A DNA stretch of 64,000 bases from Prosthecochloris marina. Lineage in GTDB: Bacteria > Bacteroidota > Chlorobiia > Chlorobiales > Chlorobiaceae. Location of the stretch: contig NZ_PDNZ01000007.1 in NCBI RefSeq assembly GCF_003182595.1, positions 1 to 64,000 on the forward strand. The letters run 5' to 3'. Position 1 is the first letter of the stretch. The number at the start of each line of letters is the position of its first letter. Under the pieces are notes generated by a model, which was not told where the DNA came from, did no database searches, and worked only from the letters and a program-made list of their open reading frames with translations. Position numbers and translations under genes: made by a program. Positions 37,427-46,276 of the stretch are shown here, one piece after another.

Positions 37427-37909
37427 CTATTTAACCACAAAATGTGCACGCCGGTTCTTCGCCCACGCAGCTTCATTATGGCCCGGATCAAACGGTTTTT
37501 CCTCCCCATAACTTACAGTTTCAAGTCTCGACCCATTGACACCGGCCCGTTCAAGAAAACCTTTTGTCACTTCTGCACGCCTTTCACCGAGAGCCATGTT
37601 ATACTCGTACGTTCCACGTTCATCGCAGTGCCCTTCTATCATCACCGAAATGCTTTGATTATTTACCAACCAAGCAGCATTATTCTTCAGCTGGCTCACC
37701 GCCATCTGGTCAAGTTCAGCACTATCAAACTCAAAAAACACATCTTTCACCATTCTTCTGGCTTCTTCGCGAAGCGCTGCATCAGCATCAATTTGATCAT
37801 ACTGCGTTGTATCCACATCTGTAGTGAGAGCAGATTCACTTGATTTCGACCCACATCCTGCCACCGAAACTGCAGCAACAATCCAACACAACAGTAATAG
37901 CTTTTTCAT
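37427..37909 (-). CDS. pal: Peptidoglycan-associated lipoprotein, copy 1
   Basis: The ATG at 37909 follows an AGGAGA site and yields a lipoprotein signal (MKKLLLL to VAGC). The 160-residue protein has an OmpA-like domain with [33 protein letters not shown] and [10 protein letters not shown], the peptidoglycan-binding residues of Pal. It anchors the outer membrane to the wall with TolB. A second copy precedes it. Confidence 0.93.
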   Translation of the reverse strand: MKKLLLLCWIVAAVSVAGCGSKSSESALTTDVDTTQYDQIDADAALREEARRMVKDVFFEFDSAELDQMAVSQLKNNAAWLVNNQSISVMIEGHCDERGTYEYNMALGERRAEVTKGFLERAGVNGSRLETVSYGEEKPFDPGHNEAAWAKNRRAHFVVK

Positions 37910-37993
37910 AGTTTGATCTTCTCCTGATAATAATGATAAAAAAAAGGCAAACAGTAAACTGCTTGCCCCCTTACTCATAATGAAACAAGACAG

Positions 37994-38449
37994 CTACTGA
38001 ACGACAAAATGCACTCTTCTGTTCTTAGCCCATGCAGTTTCGTCATGCCCTGGATCAAAGGGGCGCTCTTCGCCGTAGCTTACCGTCTGCATACGCAAAG
38101 GATCCACACCAGCATTGACCATGTAATTCTTCACATTTTCAGCTCTTTTTTCACCAAGCGCAATATTGTATTCGTAGGTACCTCTCTCATCACAATGACC
38201 TTCAATGATAATGGTCGCGTTGGGATTTTCCATCATCCATTGAACATTTTCGTCGAGCTGGCTCCGAGACACCATATCAAGTACCGAACTGTCAAAAGCA
38301 TAGAAAACATCACCAAGCTCAACCATCGGCGCAGATAGTGGCAGTGGAGGAGCTTTGACGACCACGTCTCGACAAGACGAGCCACAACCGATAATAAACA
38401 GCATCGACAGAATGAGAAAAACGTTCAACAAGCTTTTGGGAAACTTCAT
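37994..38449 (-). CDS. pal: Peptidoglycan-associated lipoprotein, copy 2
   Basis: The protein has 151 residues with an IIGC lipobox and an OmpA-like domain ([30 protein letters not shown]) closely matching the neighbour at 37427. Between signal and domain is a Pro-rich stretch. It is a tandem duplicate that has diverged mainly in the linker, so the two may differ in timing or in the reach from membrane to wall. Confidence 0.92.
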   Translation of the reverse strand: MKFPKSLLNVFLILSMLFIIGCGSSCRDVVVKAPPLPLSAPMVELGDVFYAFDSSVLDMVSRSQLDENVQWMMENPNATIIIEGHCDERGTYEYNIALGEKRAENVKNYMVNAGVDPLRMQTVSYGEERPFDPGHDETAWAKNRRVHFVVQ

Positions 38450-38594
38450 ATTGTACCCTTTTGGGTTATTTGCTTACACATTAAGCACACCAAAGACACA
38501 ACGCTACTCAGTGATCCTTGCTTAGCTGCCGACTTGATACTGCAATGATAGAACTATTAACCTCTCATCATCAATAAAAACTGAAACCGCCATA

Positions 38595-38619
38595 CCGCAG
38601 CATGCAGAACATGCTGCGG
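38595..38619 (-). terminator. 10-bp perfect hairpin upstream of pal copy 2
   Basis: CCGCAGCATG and CATGCTGCGG surround a 5-base loop, about 20 bases past the small lipoprotein stop. A T run comes 13 bases later on the minus strand, so it may be a weak terminator or an RNA-stabilising hairpin. Confidence 0.5.
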
Positions 38620-38641
38620 AAATAACGGAAGGTGTAATCGG

Positions 38642-38800
38642 TTATCCCCTTGCCGGCTGAGGTGGCGGAGGTACCGGAATTACAACTGGCTCTGGTTCTG
38701 GGGGTGGTGGAACCACCACTTCTTCACAACATCCACAGCCGATAACAAACAGCATGGATGGAACAAGAAGAACCTTCAACAAGATTTTAATAGGTTTCAT
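38642..38800 (-). CDS. 52-residue Pro-rich lipoprotein, Pal N-terminus lookalike
   Basis: The ATG at 38800 gives a signal with FVIGCGCC, nearly the same as that of pal copy 2, followed by a linker dominated by Pro, Glu and Val (PPPPEPEPVV), then a stop. There is no OmpA domain. It is either a truncated third pal copy kept as a small lipoprotein or a spacer protein of the Tol system. Expression is plausible since the frame and lipobox are intact. Confidence 0.65.
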   Translation of the reverse strand: MKPIKILLKVLLVPSMLFVIGCGCCEEVVVPPPPEPEPVVIPVPPPPQPARG

Positions 38801-38832
38801 GTTATCCTTTTTTAGGTTAGTAGAAACTGCTT

Positions 38833-40155
38833 TCAGCGAAATGAAGACCAACAAGGCTGCATTTGTTCACCTGCTAGCTTGAGACTCCTCTGGTTTTGAC
38901 CATCAGCATTCATGACATAGAGCTTGCTATTTCCACTCCTGTCAGAACTGAAAACTATCATGGTTCCATCAGGTGACCAACTCGGAGCTTCGTTATGTCT
39001 GGCTCCGTACGTCAGTTGTTTCAACCCTGTTCCGTCTACATTTATAATAAATATATTGATTTCCCCGTTTTTTTGCATAGTTGTAAATGCAATTTTATCA
39101 CCAACAGGCGACCATGCAGGCTGAGTATTGTATTTTCCCTCGAAAGTAAGGCGTCTTAACGCCCCTGAATTAAGATTCTTAACAAAGATTTGAGGATTGC
39201 CGTGCCGTGAAGAAACAAAGGCCATTTGGGTTCCATCAGGAGAAAAAGAGGGGGATACATCGATCATGCCATGCTTCGTCAAACGGCGGACAATAGTCCC
39301 ATTGCTCCGCACCAGGTACAGTTCCTGGTTCCCGTCGAAAGAAAACGTGGTAGCAAGCTCAGTAGAGCCATGCCGCCATGACGGATCGATTTTTATCCCT
39401 TTCTTTGTGACGGAAACAATTTTTTGAGTGGTAAGATCTTTGATATGAAGATCCGGTCGGCCGCGTGTGTACGTAAGATAAGCAAGCATGCGTCCGTCAG
39501 AAGACAGTGCAGGGGTCACCGCAAGGTCACCGCTACTGGCAACAGGGACAGCACCGTAACCATCAAAATCGGCGAGATAAATTTCTTTTTTTCGGCCGCT
39601 TTGTGAAACAAAAGCGATCTTACTTCCGAAAATGGATGGCTTACCGGTAAACAGCCTGACGAGGTCAGCACAAAATTTATGCGCGATCGGCCTCAACTCA
39701 TCTTTATCTCCTTCATAAAGTTTCCTCATAAGAAGCTTGCCAGTCAAAGCATCGTAGACCTCCATATCCATCTTCAGAGTATCACCTTTTCTTTCAAGTA
39801 CCCCTCCCGCATATACTTCGGCCCCAACGGAACTCAGAGCGGCAAAGTTAATCCCCCGTTGTCCAACCTGGTACAGATCACCCCCGGTTATAATATTGAG
39901 AGGTGATTTTATAATGGCAAAAAGACCGGTAAAATCGAGCCCGCTTTTAATAACCGTATCGATTCCTGCGGTATACTGTTTGTTTTTATCTTTTTTTGTA
40001 TCGATCGGCTTGAGCACCAACGGAATCCTGTCGGCACCAGCTTTTGTGATTTTGATATATTCCTTTACGGGTTCGGCATACGAAGCGGAATGGGGAAAAA
40101 CAAGACACCATGCAAGAGCAAGCAAAATCCGGAACAATAAACGATGGGTTTTCAT
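38833..40155 (-). CDS. tolB: Tol-Pal system protein TolB
   Basis: The ATG at 40155 gives a signal peptide ([20 protein letters not shown] to SYA). The 440-residue protein has an N-terminal alpha/beta domain and a C-terminal six-bladed propeller with repeated [24 protein letters not shown] blades. It binds Pal in the periplasm. It lies after tolA with about 200 bases between. Confidence 0.95.
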   Translation of the reverse strand: MKTHRLLFRILLALAWCLVFPHSASYAEPVKEYIKITKAGADRIPLVLKPIDTKKDKNKQYTAGIDTVIKSGLDFTGLFAIIKSPLNIITGGDLYQVGQRGINFAALSSVGAEVYAGGVLERKGDTLKMDMEVYDALTGKLLMRKLYEGDKDELRPIAHKFCADLVRLFTGKPSIFGSKIAFVSQSGRKKEIYLADFDGYGAVPVASSGDLAVTPALSSDGRMLAYLTYTRGRPDLHIKDLTTQKIVSVTKKGIKIDPSWRHGSTELATTFSFDGNQELYLVRSNGTIVRRLTKHGMIDVSPSFSPDGTQMAFVSSRHGNPQIFVKNLNSGALRRLTFEGKYNTQPAWSPVGDKIAFTTMQKNGEINIFIINVDGTGLKQLTYGARHNEAPSWSPDGTMIVFSSDRSGNSKLYVMNADGQNQRSLKLAGEQMQPCWSSFR

Positions 40156-40356
40156 AATCGAACGATGAGATGATTTTTCCTGATTGATGTAGCAATCAAA
40201 TCCAGCATATCCACATAAATACAACTCGACATATTACCCTCTTTACTTTTGTAAAAATAATGAACTCGAAAGCTTTTTCGCAAGGCCTTGAAGGGAAATA
40301 ATCAGGGCTTTGCAAATAACGACCGGCAGTATATCAAAGAGTTGTTATGCCGACCT

Positions 40357-41208
40357 CTACTCTATTCCTTGCGGAGTGAAAACAAGCCCTATCCGTATGG
40401 GTTTGTAACTCACATTTTCCGGTATAGAAGGCAGCGGAGACGATGCTTCAATTGCCTTGATCACCGTATCGTTGAAATAGCTGCTGACCGAGCCCCTGTC
40501 AAGCATGATATCACTGATAGTACCAGTTGGATTGATAGTAAGAGCGACATATGCCTTTATATCCCCTTTTTCTCTGATAAACTGGGGTGTAAACGACCAA
40601 TTTTGCCGAATAATTGTCACAACATTAACGAGATAACGATCATAAGGTCCCATTGGGGCCCCATAATCTCCATCACCGGATGAGAAGCGCCCAGGCCCTG
40701 ATCTTTTATAAAGATTGGAAGGAGGACCTTGCTGAACTTTCTGACGGAGCTTCTCAAGTGTGCGCTCGAAGTCACTCGTCTGATTTTCCTGAACGTTCGC
40801 CTCAGGCTCCTTTGGCTTTTCTTTAAGCGTTTTTTTCTCAACCTTTTTTGGCTTGTCGGGAATCTTTTTCGGAGCTTTTTTTACTGGCTCAGGCTTTTTT
40901 TGAGGTTCAGGTTTAACTGGAGGTTCTTCAACAGGGGGCTCAGGCTCAAGCTCTGGTTCGGGCTCTGGTTCGGGTTCGGGGACAGAAAGCGGTCCATCGG
41001 ACAAATCAACCTCTTCAGATGAACCGGGCCCTGGTAACGTTACAAGGCTCACATCGATCGTTTTGAGTTGTGGACGCTTCAGCCCTGTAAGATATTGCAG
41101 GTAAAAACTGCCAGCTACAAGCAGAACATGCAGAAAAACAGATATGGCAAAGGCTGTGAGAAAACGGCGCTTGTTCGCTTTCCGTTCGTCACGATTATTC
41201 ATTCTCAT
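40357..41208 (-). CDS. tolA: TolA/TonB-like periplasmic-spanning protein
   Basis: The protein has 283 residues. One N-terminal transmembrane helix (FLTAFAISVFLHVLLVAGSF), then a long Pro/Glu and Pro/Lys linker (PEPEPEPEPE, KPEPQKKPEP), then a TonB/TolA C-terminal domain (YVALTINPTGTISDIMLDRG). Operon position between tolR and tolB makes TolA the best name. It transmits the proton-driven work of TolQR to the outer membrane. Its start overlaps tolR by 14 bases. Confidence 0.88.
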   Translation of the reverse strand: MRMNNRDERKANKRRFLTAFAISVFLHVLLVAGSFYLQYLTGLKRPQLKTIDVSLVTLPGPGSSEEVDLSDGPLSVPEPEPEPEPELEPEPPVEEPPVKPEPQKKPEPVKKAPKKIPDKPKKVEKKTLKEKPKEPEANVQENQTSDFERTLEKLRQKVQQGPPSNLYKRSGPGRFSSGDGDYGAPMGPYDRYLVNVVTIIRQNWSFTPQFIREKGDIKAYVALTINPTGTISDIMLDRGSVSSYFNDTVIKAIEASSPLPSIPENVSYKPIRIGLVFTPQGIE

Positions 41209-41665
41209 CCGGATTTATTGCATCGTTGACCGGACCTTTCCCTGGCTCGGTAACCATCCCTATCTTTTCAATCCCCGCATCCCTGATCTGCGCCATAATA
41301 AACATCACAAAACCGTAAGGCAGAGACTTATCCGCCTTCAGATAAACCTCTCCTGCCGTATTGATATCGATAATCTCCGGGAGCCTTTCCTTCAATTCAT
41401 CAGGTGCAAGCTGATATTTATTGATAAAAACCTGACGATCCTCATCAACACTGACTATTAGCGCCTCCGGCTCTACATCAATTTTTTCATGAGATGTCTC
41501 CGGCGCTTCGACCTTGACGCCATGAATCATCATAGGAGCTGTAACCATGAAAATGATCAACAGCACCAGCATGACATCAACAAACGGAGTAACGTTTATT
41601 TCACTCAACAGCCGGCTCGACCTTCCCCTCATCCCGTTCGAACCGTTACCCGAGTTCATTGACAA
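41195..41665 (-). CDS. tolR: Biopolymer transport protein TolR/ExbD
   Basis: The protein has 156 residues. The single membrane helix includes the proton-conducting Asp in INVTPFVDVMLVLLIIFMVT. A periplasmic domain follows with PEALIVSVDEDRQVFINKYQ. It forms the motor with TolQ and overlaps that gene by 20 bases. Confidence 0.93.
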   Translation of the reverse strand: MSMNSGNGSNGMRGRSSRLLSEINVTPFVDVMLVLLIIFMVTAPMMIHGVKVEAPETSHEKIDVEPEALIVSVDEDRQVFINKYQLAPDELKERLPEIIDINTAGEVYLKADKSLPYGFVMFIMAQIRDAGIEKIGMVTEPGKGPVNDAINPDENE

Positions 41666-42308
41666 ATGACTTTATAAATTCACCGGAAAAATCTTCAAGA
41701 TCCCTTTCTATCGAATTAATCTGCTGTGTAAAGTAATTATAGGCTATTACGGCAGGAATAGCTGCCGCAAGCCCTGCTGCAGTTGCAACCAGTGCTTCTG
41801 CAATTCCTGGAGCAACTGTTGCAAGTGAAGCCGACTGGGTCACACCGATGCTCAAAAACGAGTTCATGATCCCCCAAACGGTTCCGAACAAACCGATAAA
41901 CGGAGCGGTATTACCAACGGTTGCAAGAAACGGAACATACCTCGATAGATTTTTTGTTTCCTCATTTGCTTCACGCCTTATCGCCCTCGATATGCGCTCC
42001 TCAATCTGACTGGCCTTTTTGAGATCACCAAGCGCACGGTACTCTACATATCCTGCTCTGAAAACCTTCGCCAAAGAACCATTCCTGTAATTTTCAGCTT
42101 CTCCGAACACCTTGTCTATGTTGGAAACATCAAAAAAATAATCAAGAAAATCTTTTGACTGCGAAATAGCTCTGCCTATGCTTCCGGCCTTCATAATAAT
42201 AATAGACCAGGAGAGAACGGAAAACAACAGAAGGACAACAAGCACAAAAAGAACAACAGGGCCTGCATCTGCCAACAGTGAAAAAAAACCGGTCTTGGAA
42301 GAAAACAT
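41646..42308 (-). CDS. tolQ: Biopolymer transport protein TolQ/ExbB
   Basis: The protein has 220 residues with three membrane segments. The conserved cytoplasmic-to-membrane region VPFLATVGNTAPFIGLFGTV and TVAPGIAEALVATAAGLAAA are family hallmarks. It opens the tol operon, in the order Q-R-A-B-lipoprotein-pal-pal-ybgF. Confidence 0.94.
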   Translation of the reverse strand: MFSSKTGFFSLLADAGPVVLFVLVVLLLFSVLSWSIIIMKAGSIGRAISQSKDFLDYFFDVSNIDKVFGEAENYRNGSLAKVFRAGYVEYRALGDLKKASQIEERISRAIRREANEETKNLSRYVPFLATVGNTAPFIGLFGTVWGIMNSFLSIGVTQSASLATVAPGIAEALVATAAGLAAAIPAVIAYNYFTQQINSIERDLEDFSGEFIKSFVNELG

Positions 42309-42339
42309 GAGTCACCTAAGTTTATTATTCATGGAATCA

Positions 42340-43911
42340 TCATATGTTCAGGGAAAAGAAAAACGCAAGTGCACAACCTGAAAGCGCACAGAGCGTATTA
42401 ACCACATCATTGTTGACGTAACTATATCCTTTGATCAGCTTGTTTTTCAAAACGGTACCATCGCCTTTGTAGCTCTCGACACGCTCAGTAACCTTCTCTC
42501 TGATCGGGTCATAATACTGTGCCTGGATCGTCGCGCCAAAAAAACTGTCAACAAGACTGGCAAGTAACCCTGATAAACCGATCAACATGAACGATTTAAT
42601 TATTCCGAAATCAATGAGCCAGCTTACCTGCATGACAATTGCGCTTGCACATATCAAGAGAGCACCGACAAATGCTCCGAGTGTCCCTGGAAAAGATATA
42701 CCTCCTGAAGTACCAACAGGCACAGATTGCATAGTGGTGATAAGTCTTGCTTTGGGATTGGGCCACATGGTACCGATTTCGGTTGCCCAGGTATCGGATT
42801 GTACTGCAGCCAGCGTTCCAAGATAAGCAAAAAAATATGCCGGTTCGTTAGTCAAGGAATAAATAATCATGATAATCCATGCAATCCCTCCATTGGCATA
42901 GACCTGACCTGCATCGCGCTGAGACCCTTTTTCAAAAACCAGATCAAATTTGGCTTTTCTTTTTCGACCAAGTTTTGATAACAGTGAAGACAACAAATAG
43001 AACGTAAGTAGCGGGACCGTCCACTCAAGCCCACCTATTCCGAAAATAGTCGTACCAAGAAGAAACGTCGCTGTAGCTCCGCTATTGTTGAGAAATTTTA
43101 CCTTGACGGAAAAAAAAGCCAGCATCAAAGCAAAAGCACCCCCAGCAAACAAGCGTAAAAGAAGCCCTTTTTCACTTATATCGACAATGTAAAGCACGTA
43201 GGAAATCGCAACGGGAATAAAAAGATTGTCGAACCCGTATGAAACAAGTGCTTCCACGGCTGTCGCAATTACAGCAAGAAACAAGGCAAGAGCTAGAAGC
43301 TGGAACCACGTCGCGGACGTCAGCCCTTCCTTAAAATCGCTCTGAAAAACAAAAAGACAGGCAAGCAATAACAGAAACCCCACCGTAAACATCGTCAATG
43401 AGCCCTCTATGGTTTTTCTGCTTTTTGTCAGATTTTCAATATGCACTTTCCCAAGAGCCCCCCCGACAATGGCGGCTAGCGAATCAGCAACCCCGGCAAT
43501 AAGAACGGAAATCCTCAGAATCCAGACATGACTTTCCCACAGAAAAAGTGCAAGAATAATAAAAGCAACAGGTAACATAATCGGACCGTAGCTTACCTGT
43601 TCATTGCCTTGTTGCAGATTCAGCCGGTTTCTGTCATGCAAAACACGAAAGAACCCAACATAAAAACTTGCAGCGTTAACAACCACAAAAATCAGCGCAA
43701 GTAAAACGGGAAAAAAATTTGTGGAAAAGCAAACGGGGAAAAAAAACAAAATCAGCCCTAAACTGAAGTGCAGCACTTTCCTGAGCACAAAACCGCTTAC
43801 GGAAAATTTCCTGACAAGTACTTCGAAAAGCAACAAAAAAAGAGTCAGGACTCCCAGAAGCAGAAAAAACATTGGGAGATCCTGCTGAAGGGGGGCTTGC
43901 AAACGTAGCAT
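42340..43911 (-). CDS. Fused phytol kinase (VTE5-like) and DUF92 phytyl-phosphate kinase (VTE6-like)
   Basis: The protein has 523 residues and about a dozen membrane segments. The N-terminal half has FVLRKVLHFSLGLILFF and a VADSLAAIVGGALGK motif with SRKTIEGSLTMF, typical of the CTP-dependent dolichol/phytol kinase family. The second half, from about residue 260, is DUF92 (NNSGATATFLLGTTIFGIGG, AAVQSDTWATEIGT, VPVGTSGGISFPGT). In plants VTE5 and VTE6 phosphorylate phytol in two steps to phytyl diphosphate. One fused enzyme would recycle phytol or farnesol released from chlorophylls. Start at 43872 is also possible. Confidence 0.85.
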   Translation of the reverse strand: MLRLQAPLQQDLPMFFLLLGVLTLFLLLFEVLVRKFSVSGFVLRKVLHFSLGLILFFFPVCFSTNFFPVLLALIFVVVNAASFYVGFFRVLHDRNRLNLQQGNEQVSYGPIMLPVAFIILALFLWESHVWILRISVLIAGVADSLAAIVGGALGKVHIENLTKSRKTIEGSLTMFTVGFLLLLACLFVFQSDFKEGLTSATWFQLLALALFLAVIATAVEALVSYGFDNLFIPVAISYVLYIVDISEKGLLLRLFAGGAFALMLAFFSVKVKFLNNSGATATFLLGTTIFGIGGLEWTVPLLTFYLLSSLLSKLGRKRKAKFDLVFEKGSQRDAGQVYANGGIAWIIMIIYSLTNEPAYFFAYLGTLAAVQSDTWATEIGTMWPNPKARLITTMQSVPVGTSGGISFPGTLGAFVGALLICASAIVMQVSWLIDFGIIKSFMLIGLSGLLASLVDSFFGATIQAQYYDPIREKVTERVESYKGDGTVLKNKLIKGYSYVNNDVVNTLCALSGCALAFFFSLNI

Positions 43912-44266
43912 ATTGAAGAATTTCGGGTTAAAATCTTTTCGGAACTCACGAAAGTATAATTAACGCAAAATACAGCGAAAAAATAGCTGAACGAGATGTA
44001 TATTACAAAAAAGAAACATTTTAGCGATCATCTCTATCAGATTGGCAGCAAAAAATGTGTTTTGATAACATCTGGAATGAGTAGATTCAAACTCGTTAAA
44101 TCTTGTTTTTTCATATATACTACTATTATGGCACGAGTGCATCAGCAAAAGATCCTACCATAAAACCCATCTCCAGTAAAAAGCGATTTATTCTTGCCAA
44201 ATGATCTGCTCGGAGGAAAAATTCCCCGAACACCACCACAGATAATATATTCACTGCATTTTGCAC
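43912..44266. other. Intergenic region between divergent operons
   Basis: About 350 bases with no gene I can support. Minus-strand frames at 43960-44148 and 44126-44476 show no recognised features, and the second is antisense to the ilv leader ORF. Confidence 0.5.
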
Positions 44267-44295
44267 TTGCTTTACATGAAAGAAAACACTATACT
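44267..44295 (+). promoter_or_regulatory. Promoter of the ilv-leu operon
   Basis: TTGCTT (44267-44272) and TATACT (44290-44295) are separated by exactly 17 bases, a good sigma-70 promoter. Transcription would start near 44302, about 14 bases before the leader ORF. Confidence 0.6.
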
Positions 44296-44315
44296 TGCCA
44301 TACATTGTAGTTATT

Positions 44316-44453
44316 ATGAATATGACCAACGATAGCTTACAAAATCCAAAAGGCCTTACAGCCCAATTCGGCAAATCAGCCACTTTCCTCATTTGCAGGA
44401 TCGGAACACTTGTGCCTGTGATTATTCTACAGGTGGGTATTCTAGTGCCCTGA
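44316..44453 (+). CDS. Candidate ilv leader peptide (attenuator)
   Basis: A 45-codon ORF starts about 20 bases after the -10 element and ends in TGA at 44451-44453. Its final segment is CRIGTLVPVIILQVGILVP, in which 10 of the last 14 codons or so encode Val, Ile or Leu, as in the E. coli ilv leader peptides. A mid-frame ATG at 44322 could be the actual start. An antiterminator and a terminator follow before ilvD. The peptide itself would have no function other than ribosome stalling when charged branched-chain tRNAs are scarce. No experiment is available; confidence rests on the complete arrangement. Confidence 0.7.
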   Translation: MNMTNDSLQNPKGLTAQFGKSATFLICRIGTLVPVIILQVGILVP

Positions 44454-44464
44454 CGGCGCTCCGG

Positions 44465-44545
44465 TCCCTGGTCCAATCAATCTTCTTTCTTGACTAAAAA
44501 TTCTTTCATTGGCCTTGGGAACGGTGCTCCCAGGGAAGGATTTTT
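44465..44545 (+). promoter_or_regulatory. Attenuator: antiterminator and terminator before ilvD
   Basis: Terminator: CCTTGGGA (44513-44520) pairs with TCCCAGGG (44528-44535) around a 7-base loop, and five T follow at 44541-44545. Competing pairing: TCCCTGGTCCAAT (44465-44477) pairs with ATTGGCCTTGGGA (44508-44520) at 10 Watson-Crick positions and one wobble, using the same 5' arm. A ribosome at the leader stop codon (44451) would cover the start of the antiterminator, favouring termination; a ribosome stalled at the Val/Ile/Leu codons would leave it free. Confidence 0.7.
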
Positions 44546-44565
44546 AATGACAAAAATTACCTTTT

Positions 44566-46251
44566 ATGAGATCTGATACCATAAAAAAAGGCTTTGAAAA
44601 AGCCCCTCACAGAAGTCTGTTGAAAGCAACAGGAACAATATCTTCGAACGATGATTTCAAAAAACCGTTTATCGGTATCTGTAACTCGTTTATCGAACTT
44701 ATTCCCGGTCATGCCCATTTGCAGAAACTGGGAAAAATCGCAAAAGAAGAGATAAAAAAAGCAGGTGGTGTTCCTTTCGAGTTCAATACCATCGGAGTAT
44801 GTGACGGTATTGCCATGGGCCATATCGGCATGCGCTACTCCCTCGCAAGCCGCGAACTGATAGCCGACAGCGTAGAAACCGTTGCACAAGCCCACCGTCT
44901 CGACGGCCTTGTCTGTATACCAAATTGTGACAAGATAACGCCAGGCATGATGATGGCTGCTGTCCGTATGAATATCCCGGTTATTTTCGTCTCTGGAGGC
45001 CCGATGAAAAAAGGCTGTACACCTTCGGGCGAGACTGTTGATCTGATTTCGGTTTTCGAAGCTGTCGGTCGTCATAGTACAGGCGCAATAAGCGAGGACG
45101 AACTGAGCGTTATTGAAGATAATGCCTGCCCGACCTGCGGCTCCTGTTCGGGAATGTTTACGGCAAATTCCATGAACTGCCTCTGTGAAGCACTCGGTTT
45201 CGCACTTCCCGGAAACGGAACGGTGCTTGCGGTGGATCCTCGAAGAGAGGATCTGGTCAGAGAAGCATCACGGCGAATCATCGACCTGGTTGAAAAAGAT
45301 GTCAAGCCGCGGGACATTCTTTCAAGGAAAACACTGCTTAATGCTTTCGCACTTGACTTTGCGATGGGCGGTAGTACAAACACGATATTGCATACACTGG
45401 CTATTGCCAATGAGGCTGAAGAGGCGTTTGACTTTTCAGAACTCAACACTCTTTCATCGAAAACGCCATATATCTGCAAGGTCAGTCCGGCAACACAAGA
45501 TGTGCATATCGAAGATGTCGACCGAGCTGGCGGCATTTCAGCAATATTGAAAGAACTGTCGAAAATCGACGGTCTGCTCGATCTTTCAAGGCCAACAGTT
45601 ACAGGAAAAACACTTGGAGAAAACATTGAAAACGCAATGACACGTGACTCATCGGTCATTCGTTCCATAGAGGACCCTTACGCTCATACTGGAGGACTGG
45701 CGATCCTTTATGGCAACCTTGCTCCGGAAGGTGCGGTTGTCAAAACCGGTGCGGTCAGCGAATCAATGATGCATCACACCGGACCGGCTAAAGTATATGA
45801 CTGCCAGGATGAAGCTATTGCCGGCATCATGAACGGAGATGTAGTCGCCGGTGACGTTGTGGTTATCCGTTACGAAGGCCCGAAAGGAGGCCCTGGTATG
45901 CCAGAAATGCTATCACCGACCAGTGCGATCATGGGCCGGGGCCTCGGAGACAGCGTTGCACTCATTACCGATGGTCGATTCTCAGGAGGTTCCCGGGGAG
46001 CATGTATCGGACATGTGTCACCGGAAGCTGCAGAAAAAGGACCGATAGCAGCGATTCGGAGCGGCGATATGATAACTATCGATCTGCCGAACAGGATGAT
46101 GTCGGTGGATCTTTCCGACGAAACTATTGAACAAAGACTGGCAGAAATTCCGGCATTCATCCCGAAAATCACCAAAGGATACCTTGCACGTTATTCGCAG
46201 ATGGTAACGTCAGCAAGCACGGGAGCGATTTTACAAAATCCGGTTTGTTAA
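44566..46251 (+). CDS. ilvD: Dihydroxy-acid dehydratase
   Basis: The protein has 561 residues. Cluster cysteines appear in [15 protein letters not shown] and [19 protein letters not shown]. It dehydrates the dihydroxy acids to the 2-keto acid precursors of valine and isoleucine. It is first in a nine-gene operon, about 20 bases after the attenuator. ATG at 44566 fits the family start. Confidence 0.97.
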   Translation: MRSDTIKKGFEKAPHRSLLKATGTISSNDDFKKPFIGICNSFIELIPGHAHLQKLGKIAKEEIKKAGGVPFEFNTIGVCDGIAMGHIGMRYSLASRELIADSVETVAQAHRLDGLVCIPNCDKITPGMMMAAVRMNIPVIFVSGGPMKKGCTPSGETVDLISVFEAVGRHSTGAISEDELSVIEDNACPTCGSCSGMFTANSMNCLCEALGFALPGNGTVLAVDPRREDLVREASRRIIDLVEKDVKPRDILSRKTLLNAFALDFAMGGSTNTILHTLAIANEAEEAFDFSELNTLSSKTPYICKVSPATQDVHIEDVDRAGGISAILKELSKIDGLLDLSRPTVTGKTLGENIENAMTRDSSVIRSIEDPYAHTGGLAILYGNLAPEGAVVKTGAVSESMMHHTGPAKVYDCQDEAIAGIMNGDVVAGDVVVIRYEGPKGGPGMPEMLSPTSAIMGRGLGDSVALITDGRFSGGSRGACIGHVSPEAAEKGPIAAIRSGDMITIDLPNRMMSVDLSDETIEQRLAEIPAFIPKITKGYLARYSQMVTSASTGAILQNPVC

Positions 46252-46276
46252 TCTTAATATTAAACAATGACAACTC

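Noticed and set aside
44126..44476. 116-codon minus-strand ORF upstream of ilvD
   Set aside because: It is antisense to the ilv leader ORF and attenuator, has no recognised motif, and has no ribosome site.
44296..44566. T-box riboswitch for the ilv operon
   Set aside because: No T-box consensus or specifier stem is visible; the leader ORF with competing hairpins explains the region better.
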